A stretch of 64,000 nucleotides of DNA from an uncultured Subdoligranulum sp. (GTDB lineage Bacteria; Bacillota; Clostridia; Oscillospirales; Ruminococcaceae), in the NCBI RefSeq assembly GCF_963931595.1, contig NZ_OZ007030.1:1604481-1668480 (forward strand), in the 5' to 3' direction. How positions within the stretch are numbered: position 1 is the first letter of the stretch; each line of letters begins with the position of its first letter. Shown here one piece after another: positions 25,994 to 34,503 of the stretch. The notes beneath the pieces were generated by a model that searched no databases, had not been told where the DNA came from, and saw nothing but the letters and a program-made list of their open reading frames with translations. A program made the position numbers and the translations under genes.

Positions 25994-26070
25994 TGGTGGA
26001 GGATGGGGGACTCGAACCCTCGACCTCTGCGATGTGAACGCAGCGCTCTAACCAGCTGAGCTAATCATCC
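25994..26070 (-). tRNA. tRNA-Val (anticodon CAC), with two stem mismatches
   Basis: A 77 nt cloverleaf on the minus strand. The anticodon stem CTGCG/CGCAG encloses TTCACAT, giving anticodon CAC for GTG. The D arm GCTC/GAGC is intact and CCA is encoded. The acceptor strands GGATGAT and ATCCTCC pair except at position 4 (T against C). The T stem GAGGG/CCCCC has one A-C mismatch at its second pair. Both faults lie in the 3' half, while the 5' half is a normal valine tRNA. It has a consensus promoter and terminator, so it is probably expressed. Confidence 0.88.
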
Positions 26071-26091
26071 ATAACGGGGTCAACGCTGATT

Positions 26092-26120
26092 ATTATACGG
26101 CATTCACTCCGTTTTGTCAA
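26092..26120 (-). promoter_or_regulatory. Promoter of tRNA-Val
   Basis: On the minus strand perfect TTGACA (26115-26120), 17 bp, perfect TATAAT (26092-26097). Confidence 0.88.
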
Positions 26121-26146
26121 CCCCATTTTTGGATATTTTCGGGAAA

Positions 26147-27301
26147 TTACTTGCTCAGCGCGGCCACCAGGGCATCCAGCTGGGCACGGCTCGCCTCGTT
26201 CAGCGCGCTCTTGATGCTGACCGTCTCATCCAGGATGGTCAGGTTCTTGCTGTTCTCCAGCATCTTGCGCATCACACGGCCGGCCGTGGGCGCCCAGGTG
26301 CCGTTCTCGATGATGGCCACCGTGCGGTTCTGGTAATTGCGCTCGGTGAGATGCTCGATGAAGCTGCGGGTGAACGGGAAGACCTCGCCGTTGTACGTCG
26401 GAGAGGCCAGCACCAGCTTGCTGTAGCGGAACGCCTGGGCCACCGCCTCGGCCATATCACAGCGGGCCAGATCCATCACCGTCACGTCCACGCCGTTGGC
26501 GCGCAGCTTGTCGCCCAGCTCCTCGGCCGCCTGCTTGGTGTGGCCGTAAATGGAGCTGTAGGCCACCAGCACGCCCTCCGTCTCGGGACGGTAGGCGCTC
26601 CAGGTATCGTAGGCCGCCAGCACGTCGGCCAGCTGCTCCTTGTGCAGCACCGGGCCATGGAGCGAGCAGACCGTCTCGATGTCCAGGCCGGCAGCCTTCT
26701 TCAGCACAGCCTGCACCTGCATGCCGTACTTGCCCACAATGCCGATGTAGTAACGGCGGGCTTCGGGCAGCCAGGGCTCCTCCACATCCAGGGCGCCGAA
26801 CTTGCCGAAGGCGTCGGCGCTGAACAGCACCTTGTCGGCGGCGTCATAGGTCATGATGACTTCCGGCCAGTGCACCATGGGGGCGGTGACAAAGTGCAGG
26901 GTATGCTTGCCCAGCTCCAGGGTGTCCCCTTCCTTGACGATGACGCTGCGGCTGGTGAAGTCGATGTCAAAGAACTGCTGCATGATGGCGACAGCCTTGG
27001 AGGAAGCCACGATCTTCGCCTCCGGGTAGGCCTGGGCAAAGGCGTACACCGAGCCGGAATGGTCGGGCTCCATGTGCTGCACCACCAGGTAATCCGGCGT
27101 GCGGCCGCCCAGGATTGCCGCAATGTTGGTCAGCCAGGCATCGGTAAAATGGGCGTCAACGGAATCCATGACTGCCACTTTCTCGTCCTGAATCAGATAG
27201 GAATTGTATGCCATGCCGTTGGGCACCTTGTACTGCCCTTCGAACAGGTCCACGTCATGATCGTTGACGCCTACGTACAAAATATCCTTGGTGATTTCCA
27301 T
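26147..27301 (-). CDS. Flavodiiron protein (FprA-type A-type flavoprotein)
   Basis: A 384-residue two-domain enzyme reducing oxygen to water and/or NO to N2O in anaerobes. The N-terminal metallo-beta-lactamase domain keeps all diiron ligands: H76-x-E78-x-D80-H81 in QHMEPDHSG, the histidine of PMVHWPE, the aspartate of FSADAFG and the histidine of SLHGPVL. The C-terminal flavodoxin domain begins near residue 255 with the FMN loop AYSSIYGHTKQAAEE. No rubredoxin domain is fused. The ATG at 27301 has AGGGAGG upstream. It lies just downstream of the rnf operon but has its own promoter and is separated by a terminator. Probable role: protecting the reduced-ferredoxin machinery. Confidence 0.93.
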   Translation of the reverse strand: MEITKDILYVGVNDHDVDLFEGQYKVPNGMAYNSYLIQDEKVAVMDSVDAHFTDAWLTNIAAILGGRTPDYLVVQHMEPDHSGSVYAFAQAYPEAKIVASSKAVAIMQQFFDIDFTSRSVIVKEGDTLELGKHTLHFVTAPMVHWPEVIMTYDAADKVLFSADAFGKFGALDVEEPWLPEARRYYIGIVGKYGMQVQAVLKKAAGLDIETVCSLHGPVLHKEQLADVLAAYDTWSAYRPETEGVLVAYSSIYGHTKQAAEELGDKLRANGVDVTVMDLARCDMAEAVAQAFRYSKLVLASPTYNGEVFPFTRSFIEHLTERNYQNRTVAIIENGTWAPTAGRVMRKMLENSKNLTILDETVSIKSALNEASRAQLDALVAALSK

Positions 27302-27348
27302 TGTGGTAAACCTCCCTGAAATTCTTACAAATTCACCTACAGAAGACA

Positions 27349-27357
27349 GTATACCAT
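27349..27357 (-). promoter_or_regulatory. Extended -10 promoter of the flavodiiron gene
   Basis: On the minus strand TGGTATACT. The only -35-like match is GGGACA 16 bp upstream of the -10. Confidence 0.55.
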
Positions 27358-27404
27358 ACTTCTGCCGTTCTGTCCCCCTGTTTTTGCAAAAAATTCCTGC
27401 AAAC

Positions 27405-27444
27405 GCAAAAAAGATTCCCTGTGCGGGAAGCACAGGGAATCTTG
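27405..27444 (-). terminator. Terminator of the rnf operon
   Basis: A perfect 14 bp stem (27411-27424 with 27430-27443) followed by a T-run on the minus strand. Confidence 0.92.
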
Positions 27445-27453
27445 CAGTATCTG

Positions 27454-28290
27454 TCAGCGCACCTCGGGGGCCGGCACCTCTGCGTCCATGGGACGGGGGG
27501 CGCTTTCCACCCACTGGATGGCTTTCTTGGGGCACTTGGTCGCACAGGTACCGCAGCCATTGCACTTGGTGTAGTCGATAACAGCCACGTTGTCCTTGAG
27601 GAAGATGGCCTGCTGCGGGCAGTTGCGCACGCACAGCCCACAGGCAATACAGCCCACCTTGCAGGTCTTGTTGACCAGGGCGCCCTTGTCCTTGTTGGAG
27701 CACTTGACGGCGGGCTGGGGGGCAATGGGCTTCATCTGGATGACCTTGCGCGGGCAGACCGCCGTGCAGGCTGTGCAGCCGGTGCACTTGCTGCGGTCCA
27801 CAACCGCCACACCCTTGACCACATGGATGGCGTCAAACTTGCAGGCGCGGGTGCAGTCCCCCAGGCCCAGGCAGCCGTAGGAGCAGGCGCTGGGGCCGCC
27901 GGCCACCGCTGCCGCGGCGGCGCAGGTCTGGATGCCCTTGTAGTCGAACCGCTTGCCGCAGTTCTCGCCGCCGGCACAAATCACCGTGGCCCGCATGCTG
28001 GGACGGTCGGTCTCCTCGGCGCCCATGATGCGGTTGATGGCGTCGGTGGCTTTGTCGCCGCCGGGAGCGCACTTGTAGGTGGGCGCGCCGTCCTCCACGA
28101 TGGCCTTGGCGTAGTCGGCACAGCCGGCATAGCCACAGCCGCCGCAGTTGGCACCGGCCAGGCATTCGGTCACCTGGGCGATGCGCGGGTCCTCATACAC
28201 CGCCATGAACTTGGAGGCCAGCACCAGAATAAAGCCGCCGATCAGGCCCAGCACCACCAGCACCACGATAGCAAATACGATCGGGTTCAT
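27454..28290 (-). CDS. rnfB: Rnf complex subunit RnfB (multi-cluster ferredoxin-type)
   Basis: A 278-residue subunit accepting electrons from reduced ferredoxin for the Rnf ferredoxin:NAD+ oxidoreductase. One N-terminal membrane helix (residues 4-26) anchors it. An RnfB-specific cluster follows (CLAGANCGGCGYAGCADY). Further on come CSYGCLGLGDC and three ferredoxin-type sites: CTGCTACTAVCP, CIACGLCVRNCP and CNGCGTCATKCP. It is the last gene of rnfCDGEAB, 18 bp after rnfA. The long cysteine-rich form is the clostridial type. Confidence 0.95.
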   Translation of the reverse strand: MNPIVFAIVVLVVLGLIGGFILVLASKFMAVYEDPRIAQVTECLAGANCGGCGYAGCADYAKAIVEDGAPTYKCAPGGDKATDAINRIMGAEETDRPSMRATVICAGGENCGKRFDYKGIQTCAAAAAVAGGPSACSYGCLGLGDCTRACKFDAIHVVKGVAVVDRSKCTGCTACTAVCPRKVIQMKPIAPQPAVKCSNKDKGALVNKTCKVGCIACGLCVRNCPQQAIFLKDNVAVIDYTKCNGCGTCATKCPKKAIQWVESAPRPMDAEVPAPEVR

Positions 28291-28308
28291 TTTCCGTATT
28301 CCCCTTTC

Positions 28309-28950
28309 TCACAGAATCGCGTTGATGATGTTCTCCACCAGGCCGCCGAAGCCCATGAAGCTCAGCGAGGTGATGGCCGCCGAAACCAGCGTGATGGGCA
28401 GGCCCTTGAAGCTCTCCGGCGGGTTGGAGTTTTCCACCCGCTGGCGCACGCCGCAGAAGAGCAGCATGGCCACCAGGAAGCCCACACCGGCGCCCGCCGC
28501 GCAGATCAGCGCCTCAGCGTAAGCCAGACCGAAGCCGGAGGCCTCCACGATGGCGGAGTAGTCCTGCACGGCCAGGATGGTCACGCCCAGCACGCAGCAG
28601 TTGGTGGTGATGAGCGGCAGGTAGACGCCCAGCGACTGGTACAGGGCCGGGACGTAGCGCTTCAGGGTGATTTCAATGAGCTGGACCAGCACGGCGATGA
28701 CCAGAATGAAGATGATGGTCTGCATGTAGCCCAGGTTAAAGGCATCCAGCAGGAAGATCTGCAGCGGGAAGGTGACCGCCGTGGCGATGACCATGACCGC
28801 AATGACGGCCATGCCCATGCCCACCGAAGAATCCAGCTTCTTGGAAACGCCCAGGAAGGGGCAGATGCCCAGGAACTGCACCAGCACGTAGTTATTGACC
28901 AGGATCATGCTGAAGAAGATGGTGGCAAAGGTTGCAATCTGGGAACTCAT
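28309..28950 (-). CDS. rnfA: Rnf complex membrane subunit RnfA
   Basis: A 213-residue membrane protein with six helices, part of the ion-translocating core. It shows the RnfA/NqrE-type opening FFSMILVNNYVLVQFLGICPFLG and the paired cysteine region TTNCCVLG, which lies at the membrane iron-sulfur site in Rnf and Nqr structures. Slightly longer than E. coli RsxA (193) because of a C-terminal extension of about 20 residues. The start overlaps the rnfE stop by 4 nt (ATGA). Confidence 0.95.
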   Translation of the reverse strand: MSSQIATFATIFFSMILVNNYVLVQFLGICPFLGVSKKLDSSVGMGMAVIAVMVIATAVTFPLQIFLLDAFNLGYMQTIIFILVIAVLVQLIEITLKRYVPALYQSLGVYLPLITTNCCVLGVTILAVQDYSAIVEASGFGLAYAEALICAAGAGVGFLVAMLLFCGVRQRVENSNPPESFKGLPITLVSAAITSLSFMGFGGLVENIINAIL

Positions 28951-29639
28951 GCTTCAGCGCCCCCTTTCTGCTCGGTCTTGGCGGCATCGATCTGTTCCAG
29001 CATCACGTCGCCGCAGGTCTTGCGCTCGATGGGCTTGTTCAGCTTGCGCTCCAGCCAGACACAGCCGGCCATCAGGCAGCCGAAGACGAAGAAACCGCCG
29101 GGCGCCGAGTTCATGATGGTCATGCGGTCGACGCTCTCGGGAATGATGGTGATGCCCAGCCAGCTGCCGCTGCCGATGATCTCACGGATGGAGGACATGA
29201 GGGTCATGGTCAGGATGTAGCCGATGCCCATGCCCAGACCGTCCAGGGCGGAATCCACCACGGTGTTCTTGCAGGCAAACATCTCGGCACGGCCGAGGAT
29301 GATGCAGTTGACGACGATCAGCGCCAGGAAAACGCCCAGCGACTTGTACAGTTCCGGCACAAAGGCCTGCAGCACCATCTGCACCACCGTGACGAAAGTG
29401 GCGATGATGACGATGTAGCAGGGCAGATGCACCTTGCCGGGGATGACCTTGCGCAGCGCCGAAATGACAATGTTGGAGCAGACCAGCACGAAGGTCATGG
29501 ACAGGCCCATGCCCACGGCGCCGGAAACGGTGGTGGTGACGGCCAGGGCGGAGCAGCAGCCCAGCACCAGGCGCAGCACGGGGTTCTCACGGATGATACC
29601 CGCGGTAAAGACTTTCCACTTGCTCGGTTTTTCCGCCAT
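28947..29639 (-). CDS. rnfE: Rnf complex membrane subunit RnfE
   Basis: A 230-residue paralogue of RnfA with six helices. RnfA and RnfE form an inverted pair around the membrane-embedded cluster. The region VVNCIILGRAE matches the RnfE/NqrD cysteine site. It starts 2 bp after the rnfG stop. The charged cytoplasmic tail ends in KTEQKGGAEA. Confidence 0.95.
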   Translation of the reverse strand: MAEKPSKWKVFTAGIIRENPVLRLVLGCCSALAVTTTVSGAVGMGLSMTFVLVCSNIVISALRKVIPGKVHLPCYIVIIATFVTVVQMVLQAFVPELYKSLGVFLALIVVNCIILGRAEMFACKNTVVDSALDGLGMGIGYILTMTLMSSIREIIGSGSWLGITIIPESVDRMTIMNSAPGGFFVFGCLMAGCVWLERKLNKPIERKTCGDVMLEQIDAAKTEQKGGAEA

Positions 29640-29641
29640 CG

Positions 29642-30217
29642 TTACATACCCCCTTTGATTTCGTTGGTATAGCAGTCGATGGCCGCGTTCACGGCAGTAA
29701 AGACCGCATTGCTGGAATAGGTGGCGCTGGCCACGCCGTCCACCGGGTTGCCGCTGGAGACCGCTCCCCCGTTCCAGCCAATGAAGCCGGAGGTGAAGCT
29801 CTCGTCGGCCACCTTGGAGCCGATGCCGGTGGTCTGGGTGGAAGCGTCCACGCTGATGTTGGAGATGGTGCCGTCCATGTCAAAGGCCACATAGACGGTG
29901 ACATCCTTGCCGGAATAGCCGGAGGCAACCGCCTTGACCGCCGCGGCACCCGCGCTGGTGGTGACAGCGCCCTCCACGTCGGGAGTGGTGATGTCGGTCA
30001 CTTCGGTGAGGTCGGCGTCGGTGGTACCCTCGGGCAGCACCGACAGATAGGCGGCCAGCGTCTCGGCCTTGGTGTTGGCGTCGATGATGGGGGCGGTCAC
30101 GTCATTGAGGACCGCCAGCAGGGCGCTGCACACCAGGCAGATGACCACCAGCACGATGACCGGCAGCACCAGTTCCTTGAAGGCGCTCTGCTTTTCCGGA
30201 GTCTGGTTGTTCGCCAT
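29642..30217 (-). CDS. rnfG: Rnf complex FMN-binding subunit RnfG
   Basis: A 191-residue protein with one N-terminal membrane helix (about residues 15-37) and an outside FMN-binding domain. FMN is attached through phosphoester to the threonine of the SGAT-type motif, here VASATYSS with T166. The preceding serine-x pattern departs from SGAT by having SAT, as also in the RnfD of this operon. The start overlaps the rnfD stop by one base. Flavinylation would need ApbE, which is not in this window. Confidence 0.93.
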   Translation of the reverse strand: MANNQTPEKQSAFKELVLPVIVLVVICLVCSALLAVLNDVTAPIIDANTKAETLAAYLSVLPEGTTDADLTEVTDITTPDVEGAVTTSAGAAAVKAVASGYSGKDVTVYVAFDMDGTISNISVDASTQTTGIGSKVADESFTSGFIGWNGGAVSSGNPVDGVASATYSSNAVFTAVNAAIDCYTNEIKGGM

Positions 30218-31185
30218 CAGTCAGCACCCCCTTCCTTTTTGGCTTTTGCTTTTTTGGCTTTCTTGTAGCCCAGCGGCACCTGATGGCCCCAGGCGTTGAA
30301 CCAGGGCACCATGAGGTTGCCCAGCAGAATGGCGAAGCTCATGCCCTCATTCATGCTGGCGAAGTGGCGGATGAGGAAGGTCACCAGGCCGATGAAGATG
30401 CCGTAGAACAGCTTGCCCTTCGTCGTGAACGGGCTGGTGACGTAGTCGGTGGCCATGAAGACCGCGCCGAACAGAAGGCCGCCCGCCATGCACTCCATCA
30501 GGGCCACGTAGGGGTCCCGGGTGTAGAGCAGCGTCAGGATGTAGCAGGTGGCCACGATGCTCACCGGAATGGTGGCCTGAACGGTGCCGGTGGCCAGCAG
30601 AATGGCAAAACCGGCCAGGATGGCCAGCACGCAGGTTTCACCCAGCATGCCGCCGTGCAGGCCCAGGAACATATCCAGGAACTTGACGGCGCCCAGGTCC
30701 ACCGAGGAGGAGAGCGGCGTGGCGGAAGCCAGGGCATCCACCGCCATATCGGGGTAGACGTAGGCCGTCATGCGGGCGGTGAAGCCCAGGAACAGCACGA
30801 TACGGCCCACCAGGGCGGGGTTGGCGAAGTTGTAGCCAATGCCGCCGAACAGCTGCTTGGTGATGACGATGGCCACAAAGGCGCCCACCACCGCGATCCA
30901 CAGCGGCATGCCCACCGGCATGTTGAGGGCCAGGATAATGCCGGTGACCACGGCGGAGAGATCCCCCACCGTGTTCTGTTTATGGGTCAGGATTTCGTAC
31001 AGATATTCAAACGCCACGCAGGCAAAGGTGGTGACGACCACCTGCACCAGCGCCTGCACGCCGAAAATCAGGGCCGAGGCCAGCACGCAGGGCAGCAGGG
31101 CGATGACAACATAGCCCATGAGGCCGCGGGTGGTGGAATGGTCCCGGATATGCGGCGAGGCGGTTACCAGCAGACGATCTTCCAT
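30217..31185 (-). CDS. rnfD: Rnf complex membrane FMN subunit RnfD
   Basis: A 322-residue membrane subunit with about nine helices. It holds the covalent FMN site at T156 in ALASATPLSS. GGIGYNFANPALVGR is the conserved loop of RnfD/NqrB proteins. RnfD forms the ion path with RnfA and RnfE. It begins 2 bp after rnfC and overlaps rnfG, so the six genes are translationally coupled. Confidence 0.95.
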   Translation of the reverse strand: MEDRLLVTASPHIRDHSTTRGLMGYVVIALLPCVLASALIFGVQALVQVVVTTFACVAFEYLYEILTHKQNTVGDLSAVVTGIILALNMPVGMPLWIAVVGAFVAIVITKQLFGGIGYNFANPALVGRIVLFLGFTARMTAYVYPDMAVDALASATPLSSSVDLGAVKFLDMFLGLHGGMLGETCVLAILAGFAILLATGTVQATIPVSIVATCYILTLLYTRDPYVALMECMAGGLLFGAVFMATDYVTSPFTTKGKLFYGIFIGLVTFLIRHFASMNEGMSFAILLGNLMVPWFNAWGHQVPLGYKKAKKAKAKKEGGAD

Positions 31186-31187
31186 GG

Positions 31188-32525
31188 TTATTTGCCTCCT
31201 TTCCGCACTTCAGAGAGATACCACGCCTTGGCCAGCGTCATGGTCTGGCTGACGGGGCGCTTGGCCGGGCAGGCATAGCTGCAGCTGCCGCAGGCCACGC
31301 AGAGATCCACGCAGCGGGCCTTGAGGGCCGCAAAGTCCTTGTTGTTGAAGGCTTCCGCCACCACAACGGGCTCCAGACCCATGGGGCAGGCGTCGATGCA
31401 GCGGCCGCAGCGGATGCAGGCGGAGGCTTCGGGCAGGTTGGCCGCCTGTTTGCTGAAGAGCAGCAGGCCGTTGTTCTGCTTCAGCACGGGGAAATCCGCG
31501 CTGGGCGCAGCGCCGCCCATCATGGGGCCGCCGAAGATGATCTTGCCCAGCTCCACGTCGGGCTTGATGCCGCCGCAGGCCTCGATCACATCCCGGTACA
31601 GCGTGCCGATGGGCACTTCCACGTTCTGGGGCTTGACGATGGCGTCGCCCTCCACCGTGACGCGCTTGGTGATCAGCGGCATGCCGGTCTTGAGGTACTT
31701 GCCCAGGGTGGACACGCTGGTCACGTTCATGATGATGCAGCCCACGTCGGCGGGCAGGCCCGCCTTGCCGGAGGGGCCCACCTGGGGGACTTCCCGGCCG
31801 GTGCAGGTCTCCACCAGCGTCTTCTCGGCGCCCTGGGGATAGCGGGTGGGCAGCGGTTTGACGCTGACGCCCGGCATATTCCGGGTCAGAGAATACATCT
31901 GGTCGATGCACTCGGGTTTGTTGCGCTCGATGCCGATGATGCAGTTGGGAATGTTGCAGTACTTCATCACGGCGGCAATGCCCGAGATGATGGTATCGCT
32001 GCATTCCAGCATTTCCCGGCAGTCGGTGGTCAGGTAGGGCTCGCACTCCGCCGCGTTGATGAGCAGCGTGTCGACAGTGTCGGCGGCCAGCTTCACATGG
32101 GTCGGGAATCCGGCGCCGCCCACGCCCACCAGACCGCAGGCCTGAATGGCCGCCAGCAGGCTGGCTTTGTCGGTGACGGTGGGCGGTACACAGGCCGGGT
32201 CAATGGTCTGCTGACCGTCCGTCTTGATGGCCACCGCGGTGGTCATTGCACCGTTGACCATCCGCATGGGTGCCACATCCTGCACCGTGCCGGATACGCT
32301 GGAGTGAATGTTGGCGCTGACAAAGCCGCTGGCTTTGCCGATCAGCGTGCCAACCATGACAGTGTCGCCCTTCTTGACGACAGGTTCCGCCGGTGCGCCG
32401 ATGTGCATCGACATGGGAATGATGACATGCTCGGGCACCGGCATCTTGACGGTCGGCTGTCCTGCTGTCGCCTTCACATGCGGCACGCTCGCGCCTTTGG
32501 CCGAACGCTTTAGGGACTTGAACAA
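31188..32525 (-). CDS. rnfC: Rnf complex NADH-binding subunit RnfC
   Basis: A 445-residue peripheral subunit, first gene of the rnf operon. The Rossmann-like flavin/NAD site is GLVGVGGAGFPTHVK near residue 130, and NAAECEPYL is the following conserved segment. Two [4Fe-4S] motifs are near the C-terminus: CIRCGRCIDACPMGL and CVACGSCSYACPAKRP. Rnf couples ferredoxin oxidation and NAD+ reduction to export of Na+ or H+; which ion cannot be decided from sequence. The N-terminus carries a basic stretch before the barrel-sandwich domain (VKKGDTVMVGTLIG). Confidence 0.96.
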   Translation of the reverse strand: MFKSLKRSAKGASVPHVKATAGQPTVKMPVPEHVIIPMSMHIGAPAEPVVKKGDTVMVGTLIGKASGFVSANIHSSVSGTVQDVAPMRMVNGAMTTAVAIKTDGQQTIDPACVPPTVTDKASLLAAIQACGLVGVGGAGFPTHVKLAADTVDTLLINAAECEPYLTTDCREMLECSDTIISGIAAVMKYCNIPNCIIGIERNKPECIDQMYSLTRNMPGVSVKPLPTRYPQGAEKTLVETCTGREVPQVGPSGKAGLPADVGCIIMNVTSVSTLGKYLKTGMPLITKRVTVEGDAIVKPQNVEVPIGTLYRDVIEACGGIKPDVELGKIIFGGPMMGGAAPSADFPVLKQNNGLLLFSKQAANLPEASACIRCGRCIDACPMGLEPVVVAEAFNNKDFAALKARCVDLCVACGSCSYACPAKRPVSQTMTLAKAWYLSEVRKGGK

Positions 32526-32614
32526 GCTATTTCCCCCATTTCCTTGTTATTTCGGGCATCGCCGCGGAGCCGGCAGGCCAGCCTCGTCCGACAATACCCC
32601 ATGTATACTCCATC

Positions 32615-32642
32615 ATTTTACCATGTTGCCACGGCAAGTCAA
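32615..32642 (-). promoter_or_regulatory. Promoter of the rnf operon
   Basis: On the minus strand TTGACT (32637-32642), a 16 bp spacer and TAAAAT (32615-32620). The leader to rnfC is about 85 nt. No Rex-type TTGTTAA palindrome is seen. Confidence 0.65.
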
Positions 32643-32730
32643 GGCGTGGTTTTTGGCAACTGGGGGGATTTTGTCCAATCCCGCAATTTCTGCAACAATT
32701 TACGCAAATGTCGCAAAGGATGTACAATGT

Positions 32731-32759
32731 TTGCATCCCGCCGCCGGGTATGGTATGAT
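32731..32759 (+). promoter_or_regulatory. Promoter of the 44-codon gene
   Basis: TTGCAT at 32731-32736, 17 bp, TATGAT at 32754-32759 with an extended TGG before it. Confidence 0.7.
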
Positions 32760-32802
32760 AAGGATATCATCGTTTGGCCGTCATTTTATAAAGGAGGCAG
32801 CT

Positions 32803-32937
32803 ATGAAACATCTTGCCAAAATCCTGGCTCTGCTGGCCGCGGCCGGCGGGCTGCTGGCTCTGACCGCACTGCTGTGCCGGCGGCACAAACGCCGTCGCCG
32901 CGCCCGCTACCTGACGCTGTACAGCCATTCCTCCTGA
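32803..32937 (+). CDS. Small membrane protein with polybasic tail (44 residues)
   Basis: I do not recognise this protein. It has a perfect ribosome site AAGGAGG 5 nt before the ATG, its own extended -10 promoter and a terminator 10 bp after the stop, so it is very likely a real gene. The peptide is a single hydrophobic helix (residues 4-24, LAKILALLAAAGGLLALTAL) followed by a dense basic cluster (RRHKRRRRARY) and the end LYSHSS. The positive-inside rule puts the tail in the cytoplasm. It sits between the divergent rnf promoter and pepV. A small regulatory or scaffold membrane protein is possible. A toxin is less likely without a visible antitoxin RNA. Confidence 0.75.
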   Translation: MKHLAKILALLAAAGGLLALTALLCRRHKRRRRARYLTLYSHSS

Positions 32938-32945
32938 AATCGCAA

Positions 32946-32981
32946 AACCGCCCCGGCAGGGATGCCGGAGCGGTATTTTTG
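32946..32981. terminator. Bidirectional terminator, small gene / pepV
   Basis: A 12 bp stem with one C-A mismatch (32947-32958 with 32963-32974), followed by ATTTTT on the plus strand and TTTTGCG on the minus strand. Confidence 0.85.
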
Positions 32982-32993
32982 TATATACAGGTT

Positions 32994-34391
32994 TTACAGG
33001 TCGATCTCCTGCAGGCGGAGCAGCGCCAGAATATAGATCTTCAGCGCTTCCATCAGCTTCTCAAAGGGCGCGCCCTCGTTGGCACCGTGCATGGGGCCGG
33101 CAAAATCCGGAATGGCCAGGTCGGTGTGCTCCGGGCCGAAGCTCACCGCGTAGGGGAAGTGCCGCGCATAGGTGCCGCCGCCCATGGTGAAGGGGGTCTT
33201 GTTCTCCCCCGTCACCTCGTTGTAGGTGGTGATCAGCGTCTGGATGGCGGGGCTGTCCGCCTCGATGTAGAAGGGCACCTTGCTGGTCAGATGCTCCAGA
33301 TGGGCCGCGTCGCCGCAGACCTTCTCCAGGGCAGCGGTCATCTTGTCGGGGTCGGTGTTGGTGGGATACCGGCAGTCAAAGCTCTGGCGGATCACACCGT
33401 CCTGCATCTCGATGGTGCCGCCGATGATGGTCAGCGGGTCAAACAGCCCGTCGTTGGCCGCAATGCCCAGGGCGCTGCCGTCGGTGGAGGCGTGCAGCGT
33501 GTGCAGCACCTCCAGGTAGGCCCGCTCCTGGGGCGTGCAGAAGTCGTTGGCCAGCAGGCAGTCCACCAGCAGGGCGATGGCGTTCACCGTGCCCGCCGGC
33601 ATGGCCGCGTGGCCGCTCTTGCCCCAGCCGTGCAGCACCGTGGTGCCGTTCTCCCCTGCCTCGGCGGTCACACCTTCGGTGAGCTTGACGGCCTCGGGGG
33701 CCACCCGCACCGTGCAGCTGGCCTGGTTGGGCACCGCGTTGCGGGCCACACCGCCTGCAAAGTCCAGGATGGCGCCCTTTTCCAGTTTGGGGCTGACGAA
33801 CTCACCGTTGAAGCCGCCCTTCTCGCCGTTGCACACCGGGAATTCGGCGTCCGGCGTGAAGCAGAAGGCCGGCATGGGGTAGTGCTCGGCGTAGTAGTCC
33901 ACGTCATGCATGTTGGTCTCCTCGTTGGCGCCCAGCAGCGCGCGCACGGGGTACTTCAGCGCCACGCCGTTGTCCTTGAGGTATTTCAGCGCGTACAGGC
34001 AGAGGATGCCGGGGCCCTTGTCGTCCGCCACGCCGCGGCCCAGCAGCCAGCCGTCTTTCACCCGCACGGTGTAGGGGTCGGCGTCCCAGCCGTTGCCCTC
34101 CGGCACCACGTCCACATGGGTGATGGTGGCCAGGAATTTCTGGCCCTCCCCAATGGGGCCGGTCTCGGCCCAGCCGATGTAGCCGTCGGCATTATGGGTC
34201 TGCAGGCCCAGCTCGGCGGCGATCTCCAGGGCCTTGTCCAGGGCGGCCTTGGGCCCGGCGCCGAAGGGAGCCCCCGGCTCCGGCGTGCCCTCCACACTGG
34301 GCACCGCCACCAGGCGGGTGATGTCCCGCAGGATATTCTCGCGGTTCTGTTCAGCAAAGGCGTCGATGGACGCCCAACGCGGATCGTTCAT
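32994..34391 (-). CDS. pepV: M20-family dipeptidase, PepV type
   Basis: A 465-residue zinc peptidase, the usual PepV length (about 470). The first metal histidine is in ITHVDVVPEG and the bridging aspartate is in GRGVADDKGPG. The catalytic and metal glutamates are in GANEETNM, a further aspartate in FTPDAEFP, and the last histidine in YARHFPYA. The lid domain between the halves is present. PepV cleaves dipeptides, including beta-Ala and D-Ala forms, in the cytoplasm. The start at 34391 (MNDPRW) has GGGAGGT upstream; an ATG 21 nt further up lacks one. Monocistronic. Confidence 0.93.
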   Translation of the reverse strand: MNDPRWASIDAFAEQNRENILRDITRLVAVPSVEGTPEPGAPFGAGPKAALDKALEIAAELGLQTHNADGYIGWAETGPIGEGQKFLATITHVDVVPEGNGWDADPYTVRVKDGWLLGRGVADDKGPGILCLYALKYLKDNGVALKYPVRALLGANEETNMHDVDYYAEHYPMPAFCFTPDAEFPVCNGEKGGFNGEFVSPKLEKGAILDFAGGVARNAVPNQASCTVRVAPEAVKLTEGVTAEAGENGTTVLHGWGKSGHAAMPAGTVNAIALLVDCLLANDFCTPQERAYLEVLHTLHASTDGSALGIAANDGLFDPLTIIGGTIEMQDGVIRQSFDCRYPTNTDPDKMTAALEKVCGDAAHLEHLTSKVPFYIEADSPAIQTLITTYNEVTGENKTPFTMGGGTYARHFPYAVSFGPEHTDLAIPDFAGPMHGANEGAPFEKLMEALKIYILALLRLQEIDL

Positions 34392-34426
34392 GGAAGTACC
34401 TCCCAAAATCAATGTAGGTTGCCCTT

Positions 34427-34454
34427 AGTATAGCACAGCCAAATAAAATGTAAA
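34427..34454 (-). promoter_or_regulatory. Promoter of pepV
   Basis: On the minus strand TTTACA (34449-34454), 16 bp, TATACT (34427-34432). It is divergent from the padR promoter. Confidence 0.65.
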
Positions 34455-34471
34455 GGCTTTGCCCGCCCGCC

Positions 34472-34500
34472 TTGACAGCCGGTTTATTTTGTGATATATA
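34472..34500 (+). promoter_or_regulatory. Promoter of padR and its partner
   Basis: Consensus TTGACA at 34472-34477, 17 bp, TATATA at 34495-34500. Confidence 0.8.
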
Positions 34501-34503
34501 GTA

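Noticed and set aside
25660..26070. The tRNA genes as integration (att) sites.
   Set aside because: No integrase and no direct repeat of a tRNA 3' end were found nearby.
27302..27787. A 5' extension of the flavodiiron protein.
   Set aside because: It would run through the rnf terminator and rnfB in another frame. The ATG at 27301 has AGGGAGG and starts the conserved domain.
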